A stretch of DNA of 64,000 nt from Actinomadura sp. WMMA1423 (lineage in GTDB: Bacteria > Actinomycetota > Actinomycetes > Streptosporangiales > Streptosporangiaceae), in assembly GCF_006547145.1 (NCBI RefSeq), contig NZ_CP041244.1:2046001-2110000 (forward strand), given 5' to 3'. Position numbers and translations under genes: made by a program. The notes below the pieces were generated by a model. That model ran no database searches and was not told the DNA's origin. It was given only the letters and a program-made list of their open reading frames with translations. Below are positions 56,779 to 64,000 of this stretch, one piece after another (within the stretch, counting starts at the first letter, position 1; the number at the start of each line of letters is the position of its first letter).

Positions 56779-57804
56779 TCAGCCGAAGAAGACCTCGGCC
56801 TCGGAGTAGCGCTCCAGCGGGACGGTCTTGAGCTCCTTGGTCGCCTCGTCGAGCCCGACCCGGATGATGTCGGTGCCCTGGAGGGCGACCATCTTGCCGT
56901 AGTCGCCGTCCTTGACGGCGTCGATGGCCTGGAGGCCGAAGCGGGTGGCGAGGACCCGGTCGAACGCGGTGGGGGTGCCGCCGCGCTGGATGTGCCCGAG
57001 CACGGTGGCGCGGGCCTCCTTGCCGGTGCGCTTCTCGATCTCGTCGGCGAGGGCCTGCCCGATGCCGCCGAGCCGGACGTGGCCGAACGCGTCCCGCTCC
57101 CCCGTCTGGAGCTGCATCTGGCCGTCGATCGGGTGCGCGCCCTCCGACACCACGATGATCGGCGCGTAGCGGGTCTTGAACCGGCTCTCGACGTACTCGC
57201 AGACCTTCTCGATGTCGAAGGGCCGCTCGGGGATGAGGATGACGTTGGCGCCGGCGGCCATGCCGACGTGCAGCGCGATCCAGCCCGCGTGCCGGCCCAT
57301 GACCTCGCAGATCAGCGCGCGGTGGTGGCTCTCGGCGGTGGTGTGCAGCCGGTCGACGGCCTCCATGCCGATGTTCACCGCGGTGTCGAAGCCGAAGGTG
57401 TAGTCGGTCGCGTTCAGGTCGTTGTCGATCGTCTTCGGCACCCCGACGACGTTGACGCCGTCGGCGTACAGCTCGCGCGCGACGCCGAGGGTGTCCTCGC
57501 CGCCGATGGCGATCAGCGCGTCCACGCCGAGGCCGGCGAGGTTGTCCTTGATCCGCTCGACGCCGCCCTCGACCTTCACCGGGTTGGTCCGCGACGAGCC
57601 GAGGATCGTCCCGCCGCGCGGCAGGATCCCGCGCACGGCCTGGACGTCGAGGGCCACGGTGTCGCCTTCGAGGGGCCCGCGCCAGCCGGCCCGGAAGCCG
57701 ACGAACTCGTAGCCGTACACCTGGACGCCCTTGCGGACGACCGCGCGGATCACCGCGTTCAGGCCGGGGCAGTCGCCGCCCCCGGTCAGCACTCCGACGC
57801 GCAT
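56779..57804 (-). CDS. pfkA: 6-Phosphofructokinase, probably pyrophosphate-dependent
   Basis: The 341-aa protein has MRVGVLTGGGDCPGLNAVIR, the phosphate-donor motif IAIGGEDTLGVA, substrate motif VPKTIDNDLNATDYTFGFDTA, and GRHAGWIALH. In ATP-dependent enzymes the two diagnostic residues are Gly (GGDGS and PGTIDND). Here they are Asp (GGEDT) and Lys (PKTIDND), the combination of PPi-dependent PFKs such as that of Amycolatopsis. The reaction would then be reversible. ATG 57804 follows GAGAAGGTG. Confidence 0.93.
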   Translation of the reverse strand: MRVGVLTGGGDCPGLNAVIRAVVRKGVQVYGYEFVGFRAGWRGPLEGDTVALDVQAVRGILPRGGTILGSSRTNPVKVEGGVERIKDNLAGLGVDALIAIGGEDTLGVARELYADGVNVVGVPKTIDNDLNATDYTFGFDTAVNIGMEAVDRLHTTAESHHRALICEVMGRHAGWIALHVGMAAGANVILIPERPFDIEKVCEYVESRFKTRYAPIIVVSEGAHPIDGQMQLQTGERDAFGHVRLGGIGQALADEIEKRTGKEARATVLGHIQRGGTPTAFDRVLATRFGLQAIDAVKDGDYGKMVALQGTDIIRVGLDEATKELKTVPLERYSEAEVFFG

Positions 57805-57967
57805 GCCGTCACCTTCTCCCGCCACCGGACTCCTCCCTCGATCGAGGTTCCCAGACTAGTCGTCGCACGGCGGCGCGGGCCTCGGAATCTCCCGGCACGC
57901 CGACATTGGTCTAGACCATAACCCGTGGCGGGGGCCCGCGGCACTTCGATCTCCCGGATCCGCCCTC

Positions 57968-58417
57968 TCAGCCGGAGGGGCCGCGCCCGAGGACGCGGAG
58001 CCGCCCCCGGAACCCCACCGCCACACCTCCGGGCAGGCGCCGCGCCCCCGCCCGGCGCGGGCGCGGCGGTTCCCGCCCGTCATAGGACCACCGGACCTCG
58101 GCCAGCGCCAGTTCCCGCGCCGCGCCGCCCGCGAGACGGTCGCGGTGATCTCGCGCGAAGTCCCAGCCGTCCCGGAACGAGCCGCGCGTCGGACGCTCGG
58201 CCGCCCACGCCGCGAAGGCGCCCTTCCATGACGTCCCGTACGAGGCGGCCAGGGCGGGCCAGGCGCGGGCGACCTCGCCCGCGCGCTTGAGCAGGATCCC
58301 GTGCGCCGCGGCCCGCACCGCCTCGGCGTCGAACCCGTCCGGCATCGGCCCGCCCGCCGTCATCGCCCGGACGAGCGCCTCCTGCGCCGCCGCCAGCTCC
58401 GGGTCGGGATCACTCAT
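57968..58417 (-). CDS. Small partner protein of the DUF692/MNIO oxidase
   Basis: The 149-aa protein is helical, beginning SDPDPELAAAQEALVRAMTA and containing HGILLKRAGEVARAWPALAAS and RDGWDFARDHRDRLA. Its start overlaps the MNIO stop (ATGA), so the two are translationally coupled. Known MNIOs work with a partner that recruits the substrate peptide (for example MbnC or DUF2063 proteins). This protein has the right size and position but I do not recognise its family. The C-terminal 45 residues are Arg/Gly/Pro-rich. Confidence 0.75.
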   Translation of the reverse strand: MSDPDPELAAAQEALVRAMTAGGPMPDGFDAEAVRAAAHGILLKRAGEVARAWPALAASYGTSWKGAFAAWAAERPTRGSFRDGWDFARDHRDRLAGGAARELALAEVRWSYDGREPPRPRRAGARRLPGGVAVGFRGRLRVLGRGPSG

Positions 58418-59271
58418 CGGCGAACCGGTTCGTGCGCCATCGGCTCATGGGCCGGATCCGCCCGGGTGACGTGCGCCAGGCCGGAGGCGGCGGCGATGGC
58501 GTCCAGCTCGGCCCGCAGCTCCGCGGCGGGCGGGTAGCGGCCGTCGCGCTCCAGCAGGAGGCCGGGCGGCCGGTGCCGCGCGCACAGCTCCCCGACCAGG
58601 TCCAGGACCTCGGCGGGGACGGCGGCGGCGTGCGTGTCGTGGTACCTCCCGCCCTCCTCCGAGCCGCCCGCGACGTGGCAGTAGGCGACGCGGTCGAGAG
58701 GGAGGCGGTCGAGGAGGCGGACGGGGTCCTCGCCCCGGTTGCGCGCGTTGGCGTACACGTTGGCGACGTCGAGCAGGAGGAGGGCGCCGGTGCGTTCCAG
58801 CAGCTCGGTCAGGAAGTCGGCCTCGGTGTACTCGGCGTCCGGCCAGTCGAAGAGCGTGGCGATGGGCTCCACGGCGAGCGGGACGGGCAACTCCGCCTGC
58901 GTGCGGCGGATGTTGGCGGTCAGCGCGTCCAGGCCGGCCCGCGTGCGCGGGACCGGCAGCAGGTGCCCGGCCTCGACCCCGCCCGCCCGGACGAACGCGA
59001 CGTGCTCGCTCACCAGCGGCGCGCCGAGCGCCTCGGCGCAGGCGGCCAGGTGCGCGACGCGCTCGGCGGCCACGGGCTCGGCGCCGCCGAGCGACAGCCG
59101 CACCCCGTGCGGGACGACCGCCGCGCCCCGGCCGCGCAGCGCGAGCAGCTCGGGCGCCGGGTCCGCCGGGTGCACCGACTCGGCGATCACCTCGGCGAAC
59201 CGCAGCCCCGGCAGGGCGCCCACGAATCCGGCGATCTCGGGGCGCCAGCCGATCCCCACGCCCAGCCGCAC
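58414..59271 (-). CDS. DUF692 / multinuclear non-haem iron oxidase (MNIO, MbnB-like)
   Basis: A 285-aa TIM-barrel enzyme. Expected iron ligands appear in order: PHGVRLSLGG, the SEHVAF block (Glu-His), VEPIATLFDW, LLLDVANVYANARN, YCHVAGGSE, HDTHAAAVP and LLLERDGRYPP. Characterised MNIOs (MbnB, TglH, the bufferin enzyme BufB) oxidise cysteines in ribosomal peptides to oxazolone-thioamide, remove the Cys beta-carbon, or form thiooxazoles. The GTG start at 59271 lies one base after the stop of the Cys-tail protein, with GGGAG upstream, so production is coupled to its likely substrate. Confidence 0.92.
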   Translation of the reverse strand: MRLGVGIGWRPEIAGFVGALPGLRFAEVIAESVHPADPAPELLALRGRGAAVVPHGVRLSLGGAEPVAAERVAHLAACAEALGAPLVSEHVAFVRAGGVEAGHLLPVPRTRAGLDALTANIRRTQAELPVPLAVEPIATLFDWPDAEYTEADFLTELLERTGALLLLDVANVYANARNRGEDPVRLLDRLPLDRVAYCHVAGGSEEGGRYHDTHAAAVPAEVLDLVGELCARHRPPGLLLERDGRYPPAAELRAELDAIAAASGLAHVTRADPAHEPMAHEPVRR

Positions 59272-59272
59272 G

Positions 59273-60280
59273 TCAGCTCCCCCCACCGCAGCCTCCTCCG
59301 CCACCGCAGCCTCCTCCGCCTCCACCGCAGCCGCCCCCACCGCCGCAGCCGCTACCGCCGCCGCACGAGCCGCCGCCACCACAGGAGGACGACGAGCAGA
59401 CCGAGGCGGTCGCCGAGCACACGTGACCGCCCGAGGAGGACGACCCCGACATGCTCCCGGAGATGGCCGCGACCCGGGTCATCTCCAGATAGCGGCCCAG
59501 CCCCACGGTCTGGGCGAACGCCGAGTCGACCGCCATCAGCGCGCCCGTGCCGAACAGCGCCACCCCCATCAGCGCGGCCTCCGCCGGCAGCCCGGTGTAG
59601 GACGGCGTGTGCTTCGGATCGAGGCCGGTCTCGGATTCCTTGAGCCGCTCCACGGCCTGCTTGCCCTCCTCCGTCCGCTCGCCGTCGGTGTCGAGGCCGA
59701 GGGCTCCGAGGCCGAGGCCCATCAGCGCGACCACCGGAACGGCCTTGGCCGGGAACCCGCTGAAGGCGTCGCTGATGACGAAGGCGGCGAAGCCGACCAG
59801 CACCCAGCCGAACATGACCAGCTGGAACCGCCGCAGCCGGCGGCGCCCGCTCGGCGCGAGCAGCATGCCCAGCGCGACGAGCCCGTCGCGGAGCTGGTCG
59901 AGCGCCGCGCGCACGCCCGGCTCGGCGGTCAGCTCGGCGAGCGTCCCGGCCCGGCCGACCGCGATCGCCCCGAAGACGGCCGCGTCCAGCGGCTTGCCGG
60001 CCGCGTGCGGGCCGGAGGCGGACGGACCGGTGGCCATCAGCCGGCCGTCGGCGTAGGCGTCGACGGCGCCGTCCAGCCGCAGCGCCGTGATCGAGGCCGC
60101 GATCGCGTGCCGCCCGCCGCCGTGCAGGTAGGCGACCTCGTACGGGTGCAGCCCGCGCAAGGGGGGCGTGCCGCGCCGGACCGCGGCCCGGCGGCTCCGG
60201 AGGATCTTCAGAAGAACCAGCCCGACCAGGATGTGGGCCGCGAGGAACCCCAACTGGGGGCCCAGGATCTCCTCCGCCAT
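59273..60280 (-). CDS. TIGR04222-type membrane protein with Gly/Cys-rich C-terminal tail
   Basis: The 335-aa protein has an N-terminal membrane span (LGFLAAHILVGLVLLKIL), the TIGR04222-like soluble part (RGLHPYEVAYLHGGGRHAIAASITALRLDG), further spans near VMFGWVLVGFAAFVI and KAVPVVALMGLGLGAL, and a small hydrophobic loop. The last 55 residues hold eight cysteines, six of them in a run of CGGG-type repeats. ATG 60280 follows GGGAGCG at 8 nt. Coupling to the downstream MNIO strongly suggests that the tail cysteines are its substrate. No known activity. Confidence 0.88.
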   Translation of the reverse strand: MAEEILGPQLGFLAAHILVGLVLLKILRSRRAAVRRGTPPLRGLHPYEVAYLHGGGRHAIAASITALRLDGAVDAYADGRLMATGPSASGPHAAGKPLDAAVFGAIAVGRAGTLAELTAEPGVRAALDQLRDGLVALGMLLAPSGRRRLRRFQLVMFGWVLVGFAAFVISDAFSGFPAKAVPVVALMGLGLGALGLDTDGERTEEGKQAVERLKESETGLDPKHTPSYTGLPAEAALMGVALFGTGALMAVDSAFAQTVGLGRYLEMTRVAAISGSMSGSSSSGGHVCSATASVCSSSSCGGGGSCGGGSGCGGGGGCGGGGGGCGGGGGCGGGS

Positions 60281-60349
60281 GGCGCGCTCCCATCGCGATG
60301 CACTTTTGCGCGATTGGACGCGGGCGCGGCCCCGGCGGTTCGCCCCGTG

Positions 60350-61018
60350 CTACTCCTCCTCGTCGAGGCCCTTCTCGATGGCGTAGCGGACGAGCTCGAC
60401 GCGGTTGTGGAGCTGGAGCTTGCCGAGGGTGTTCTGCACGTGGTTCTGCACCGTCCGGTGGGACAGGACGAGGCGCTGCGCGATCTGCTTGTACGTCAGC
60501 CCCTTCGCGACGAGGCGCAGCACCTCGGTCTCGCGCTCGGTCAGCCGGGGGGCGTCGTCGTCCTCGCGGGCCGGGGCGGCGGCGAGGCGGCGGTACTCCC
60601 CGAGGACGAGCCCGGCGAGCCCGGGGGTGAAGACGGCGTCGCCCTCGCCGGTCCGGCGGACGGCGTCCAGGAACTCGTCGCGGGCGGCGGACTTGAGCAG
60701 GTAGCCGGTCGCCCCCGCCTTGACCGCCTCCAGGACGTCCTGCTGCTCGCCGCTGGCCGACAGCACCAGCACGCGGACGGGCGGCTCGGCGGAGGCGAGG
60801 CGCCTGGTCACCTCGACCCCGCTGAGGTCGGGCAGCTGGAGGTCGACCACGGCGACCTGCGGGCGCGCGGCGGCGGCGATGCGGACGGCGGCGCGGCCCT
60901 CCCCGGCGGTCGCGACCACGTCGTGGCCGGCCTCGGCCAGGTCGCGGGCCACGGCCTCGCGCCACATCGGATGGTCGTCCACGACCATGATCCGGAGGGG
61001 AACCTCGCTCACGCTCAC
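60350..61018 (-). CDS. macR: MacR, NarL/FixJ-family response regulator
   Basis: The 222-aa regulator has a receiver domain (IMVVDDHPMWREAV, phospho-acceptor in VAVVDLQLPDLSG, LLKSAARDEFL) and a LuxR-type helix-turn-helix (LTERETEVLRLVAKGLTYKQIAQRLVLSHRTVQNHV). Its GTG overlaps the macS stop. Streptomyces MacRS controls membrane/lipid-related and morphological genes. Here it is 69 nt upstream of the Cys-tail gene, which it might regulate. Confidence 0.93.
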   Translation of the reverse strand: MSVSEVPLRIMVVDDHPMWREAVARDLAEAGHDVVATAGEGRAAVRIAAAARPQVAVVDLQLPDLSGVEVTRRLASAEPPVRVLVLSASGEQQDVLEAVKAGATGYLLKSAARDEFLDAVRRTGEGDAVFTPGLAGLVLGEYRRLAAAPAREDDDAPRLTERETEVLRLVAKGLTYKQIAQRLVLSHRTVQNHVQNTLGKLQLHNRVELVRYAIEKGLDEEE

Positions 61019-62202
61019 ACCCTAGCCCGCGGCACGGTCATCTCGATCTCGGTCCCCTCGCCCACCGCGGAGGCGATCGCGACGGTGCCGCCGAGGTCGG
61101 CGATGCGGCCGCGGATGGACTGGGCGACGCCGAGCCGCCCGTCCGCCGCCGCCCGGTCGAGCCGCCCGGGGGGCATGCCCGGGCCGTCGTCGCGGACGCT
61201 GACGGTGACCTCGCCCGGGCCGTCCTCCAGCAGGACCCACGCGCGGGCGCCGTCGCCGCAGTGCCGCCGGACGTTGTCGAGCGCGGCCGCCACCGCCGCC
61301 TCGACCTCCCCGGCCGCGTGCGGCGCCAGGCGCACCTCGGTGGCGGGCGTCGAGACCGTCACCGAGGTCGACGCGTGCCCGGTCAGCAGCGGGCGCAGAT
61401 CGGTCTCGGCGCCCGCGCCGTGGGGTCTCGGCGGCGGCACCGAGGCCGCCCCGATGAGGGCGCGCAGGGCCGCCTCCTGCTCGCCCGCCAGCCGGCCGAG
61501 CTCGGCCGCCTCGCCGCCGAGCTCGCCGCCGCGCCGCTGCACCATCGCGAGGACCTGCAGGACCGAGTCGTGGATGCGGCGCGCGAGCCGCTCCCGCTCC
61601 CGGGTCGCCGCCTCCAGCTCGACCGCCCGCGCCAGCCGCGCCTCCGCCTGCCGCGCCAGCCGGACGACGTGCCCGACGACGAGGCCCGCGAAGAACAGCA
61701 GCACGATGCCGTTGAACGTCGTCCCGCCGATGCCGCCGGCCGTCCCGGCGAGCGCGTGCACCGCCAGGTTCGCGGCGGCGAGGACGGCGGCGGCGGCGAC
61801 GCCGGCCCGGCGCCCGCCCGCGACCGCCCACGACAGCACCGCGGCCGCCACCCACGACACCGGCAGCGTCGGGCGCCCGGCGGCGATGTTCCCGGCCGTC
61901 TCCACCCACGCCGTCGCCAGGACGCAGGCCGCCGCGGCGGCGAGGTCGGCGGCCAGCAGCGGCCGCGCGCGGCGGCCCGGGCCGCCCGGGGCGAACGAGG
62001 CCGGGCCGAAGGCGAACGAGGCGTACCCGGTCCACGCGGCCATCACGGCGAGGACGGCCCACCCGCCGAGGGGATGGGCGTAGCCTCCGGAGTTCATGAC
62101 GATCAGGATCGCGGCGTAGCACAGCGCGAGGCCGCGGTACACCGCGACGGCCCGCCACAGCGCGGTCTCCAGGCCCGTGCCGCGCGGCTCAGCCGCGGTC
62201 AC
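61015..62202 (-). CDS. macS: MacS-family sensor histidine kinase
   Basis: The 395-aa kinase has about five or six N-terminal membrane spans (residues 20-190), the HisKA_3 motif ARRIHDSVLQVLAMVQRRGGE with the phospho-His, and a HATPase_c domain (ALDNVRRHCGDGARAW and VSVRDDGPGMPPG). RIHDSVLQ with the Gly/Glu-rich segment following is typical of MacS. It overlaps plsC by 14 bp and macR by 4 bp. Confidence 0.94.
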   Translation of the reverse strand: MTAAEPRGTGLETALWRAVAVYRGLALCYAAILIVMNSGGYAHPLGGWAVLAVMAAWTGYASFAFGPASFAPGGPGRRARPLLAADLAAAAACVLATAWVETAGNIAAGRPTLPVSWVAAAVLSWAVAGGRRAGVAAAAVLAAANLAVHALAGTAGGIGGTTFNGIVLLFFAGLVVGHVVRLARQAEARLARAVELEAATRERERLARRIHDSVLQVLAMVQRRGGELGGEAAELGRLAGEQEAALRALIGAASVPPPRPHGAGAETDLRPLLTGHASTSVTVSTPATEVRLAPHAAGEVEAAVAAALDNVRRHCGDGARAWVLLEDGPGEVTVSVRDDGPGMPPGRLDRAAADGRLGVAQSIRGRIADLGGTVAIASAVGEGTEIEMTVPRARV

Positions 62203-62926
62203 TCAGCCCTCCGTCGTCGTCCTCCACCGGACGCACCTCCTTGCCGGCCATCTCGGCCTTCACCTCGGCGCTGTAGCGGTCGACGTACTCCTGCCCGGAC
62301 AGCGCCCGGATCGCCATCATGATCTCGTCGGTGATCTCGCGGAGCACCTCGTGGTCGTCCTCGCGGCCGTAGTGGCGGGAGAAGTCCATCGGCTTGCCGA
62401 ACCGCACGCCCGGCCGGATCCCGAGCCGCGGGTAGGGCCTGCCCGGCGGCATCAGCTCGAAGGTGTTGACCATCGCCATCGGGATCACCGGCACCCGCGA
62501 CTTCAGCGCCAGCCGCGCGACCCCCGTCTTGCCGCGGTAGAGCCGGTTGTCGGGCGCCCGGGTGCCCTCGGGGTAGATGCCGAGCAGCTTGCCCTCGCCG
62601 AGGATGCGCAGCCCCGTCTGCAGCGCCGCCTCGGCCGCCGAGCCGCCCGTCCTGTCGACCGGCACCACCCCGACCCCGGTGAAGAACCCCTTGCTGATCA
62701 GCCCCTTGATCCCCCGGCCGGTGAAGTACTCCTCCTTGCCGATGAAGAAGATCGGGCGCATCAGCGGCAGCGGGCCGAAGAAGTGGTCGGCGAACGACAG
62801 GTGGTTGCTCACCATCAGCGCCGGCCCGCGCTTCGGGACGTTGCGGGCCCCCCGGTTCCGCGGCCACCACAGCAGGTACATGACCGGGGAGAGGACGATC
62901 CTCAGCAGGATCCAGAACCAGAGCAT
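62189..62926 (-). CDS. plsC: 1-Acylglycerol-3-phosphate acyltransferase (PlsC-like)
   Basis: Transfers an acyl chain to lysophosphatidate in membrane phospholipid synthesis. The 245-aa membrane-associated protein has an N-terminal hydrophobic segment, the NHLSFAD motif (NHx4D catalytic pair, residues about 41-47) and the glycerol-phosphate motif YPEGTRAPDN. ATG 62926 starts the reading at MLWFWILLRIV; the upstream frame extension is not used. Confidence 0.92.
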   Translation of the reverse strand: MLWFWILLRIVLSPVMYLLWWPRNRGARNVPKRGPALMVSNHLSFADHFFGPLPLMRPIFFIGKEEYFTGRGIKGLISKGFFTGVGVVPVDRTGGSAAEAALQTGLRILGEGKLLGIYPEGTRAPDNRLYRGKTGVARLALKSRVPVIPMAMVNTFELMPPGRPYPRLGIRPGVRFGKPMDFSRHYGREDDHEVLREITDEIMMAIRALSGQEYVDRYSAEVKAEMAGKEVRPVEDDDGGLSDRG

Positions 62927-63244
62927 CGTTCGCGGGCACCTTTCCTCGGACCGGACGCCTCCGGGCGGGACTGCCCGGCCCTGGCCGACGGGGGATGATG
63001 GGACATCCTCCCACTCTCCGTCCCACCGATCTACCGGCCGGTACCCGTCAGCGGGACCCGCGCACCGGCGGCGGGCCGGGAATGAACGTAGGCTCGGAGC
63101 GGTAAATCTCAATCGGGTGCGCCGGAGGGCTTGTCCCGGGCGGCGCAGCGAATACCGTGGGACACACGTTTCGGGGTGTCCGGGAGCGCCTCCGCGCGGG
63201 GCGCCACCGGACACCACATGTCAATGGGGGGAGCGGAGGCCGCC
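62927..63244. other. Divergent intergenic region plsC / membrane protein gene
   Basis: No gene is seen. The strong GGGGGGAGCGGAGG ribosome binding site of the following short ORF lies at its right end. TAGGCT near 63,090 could be a rightward -10. Confidence 0.4.
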
Positions 63245-63295
63245 ATGCCGGTGCCGTCGTTCACGCCGGAGTCGTCGAAGGAGCCGGCCCCGTGA
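63245..63295 (+). CDS. Short upstream ORF coupled to the following gene
   Basis: A 16-codon frame (MPVPSFTPESSKEPAP) with GGGGGGAGCGGAGG upstream. Its stop codon overlaps the GTG start of the next gene (GTGA). It could be a coupling leader; the peptide has no special composition. Confidence 0.4.
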   Translation: MPVPSFTPESSKEPAP

Positions 63296-64000
63296 GTCGC
63301 CGTGGCAATGGACTGTCAGCGGACACCTACGCCCCACTGGTCGACCTCGCGCCGCATCTCGCGGACGCGATGCTGGCGGCCCTCGGCGAGGCGGGGGTCG
63401 CGGCCTACGCGGCGTCGCAGTCCGGTCTGCCGGAGATCGCCGAGACGGTCGCGGAGCCCGTCGCGGGCGACGTCCTCGACCGGCTCTACGTGGACGTCGA
63501 GATGAAGCCGGCCGCCGAGGGCATCCTGCGCGTCCACCTCGGGCGGCTGCGCGAGGCCTCCGCCCGCGGCTCCGACGGCGAGCTGGAGGGCCCCGGCGAC
63601 GCCGACCGCCCGGACGCCGACCGCCTGGACGCGCTGGAGCGCACCGAGACCGGCCTCGCCGACCCGCGGGCGGGCGCCGCCGAGCCGGGCGGCGCCGCCG
63701 AGCGCGACGAGGACGCCATCTGGGCCGAGATCGTCGCCGGGTTCGACACCGTCCCCGAGGGCGACGAGGTCCCGTGGCCCGACGAGGAGAACATCCGCGA
63801 GCCCGCCGACCCCCCGGGCGAGGGCGAGGACCGCACCGGGCGGCTCCCCCGCGCCCGCGTGATCAGGCCGGCCGAGGCGCCGGAGTTCCCCGCCGGCGGC
63901 GACGATGACGAAGAGGGCCACTACGTCCCGCCCCCTCCCCCGCCGCTGCCGAGCGCCGACCCGCTCACCAAGGGCGCCTGGATCGCGCTGATCGGCGGCC
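63292..64000 (+). CDS. Conserved actinobacterial protein with acidic linker, N-terminal part (runs off the window)
   Basis: The 236 visible residues begin VSRRGNGLSADTYAPLVDLAPHLADAML, a block I recall from actinobacterial hypothetical membrane proteins. The N-terminal domain (residues 10-85) is compact; then comes a long Glu/Asp/Pro/Gly-rich linker. The last visible residues, LTKGAWIALIGG, may begin a membrane span. GTG 63292 follows GAAGGAG at 9 nt. Function unknown. Confidence 0.8.
   Translation, partial: MSRRGNGLSADTYAPLVDLAPHLADAMLAALGEAGVAAYAASQSGLPEIAETVAEPVAGDVLDRLYVDVEMKPAAEGILRVHLGRLREASARGSDGELEGPGDADRPDADRLDALERTETGLADPRAGAAEPGGAAERDEDAIWAEIVAGFDTVPEGDEVPWPDEENIREPADPPGEGEDRTGRLPRARVIRPAEAPEFPAGGDDDEEGHYVPPPPPPLPSADPLTKGAWIALIGG

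Noticed and set aside
59352..60965. 537-aa Arg-rich leftward frame overlapping macR and the Cys-tail gene
   Set aside because: It is a frame shadow of two genes with strong motifs and good ribosome binding sites.

Overview
This is a high-GC actinobacterial chromosome segment. BldD, actinobacterial-type integration host factor (mIHF), MacS/MacR, PASTA and Rv2175c-type proteins all point to a sporulating actinomycete. Overall protein style suggests the Streptosporangiales (Actinomadura-like), but that genus call is inference. No phage, integrase, transposase, CRISPR array, rRNA or tRNA was found.

Region 1 (1-21,650) is a core housekeeping block read mostly leftward. It runs pyrR-pyrB-pyrC-carA-carB-pyrK-pyrD-pyrF, mihf, gmk, rpoZ, coaBC, metK, then priA, a hypothetical gene and the first codons of def. 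The pyr genes overlap by a few bases almost throughout, and the leader before pyrR carries a PyrR-binding hairpin next to the ribosome binding site. Rightward bldD sits divergently beside pyrR, with a BldD-box-like sequence in its own promoter.

Region 2 (21,650-36,600) is more variable. It holds an MFS exporter, a cytochrome P450, a CoA transferase resembling mesaconyl-CoA C1-C4 transferase, a HEPN-domain gene with a perfect SOS-box-like operator, an L,D-transpeptidase lipoprotein, YbaK and ArsC/Spx proteins, a WXG100-like pair, a GNAT acetyltransferase, metF, a geranylgeranyl-diphosphate-type synthase, an AhpD-like protein, a secreted GH3 glycosidase and a membrane Ser/Thr kinase.

Region 3 (36,590-45,610) is again core-like. 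It holds thiE, a Rv2175c-type DNA-binding protein, a FAD reductase, thiO-thiS-thiG behind a TPP riboswitch, an EamA transporter, a PASTA kinase and endonuclease IV.

Region 4 (45,610-64,000) starts with a repeat-rich non-coding stretch. It is followed by a solute:sodium symporter with a LytS/LytTR two-component system, a sulfite-oxidase-like enzyme, and a DAHP synthase preceded by an aromatic-residue leader peptide and attenuator hairpin. Next come a second leader ORF plus hairpin before an EamA exporter, a second repeat-rich stretch, thiI and a probable PPi-dependent phosphofructokinase. The final leftward run is plsC-macS-macR followed by a three-gene unit: a TIGR04222-type membrane protein with a Gly/Cys tail, a DUF692/MNIO iron oxidase, and a small partner. 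This last unit looks like an uncharacterised cysteine-modification system and is the most interesting item in the window.
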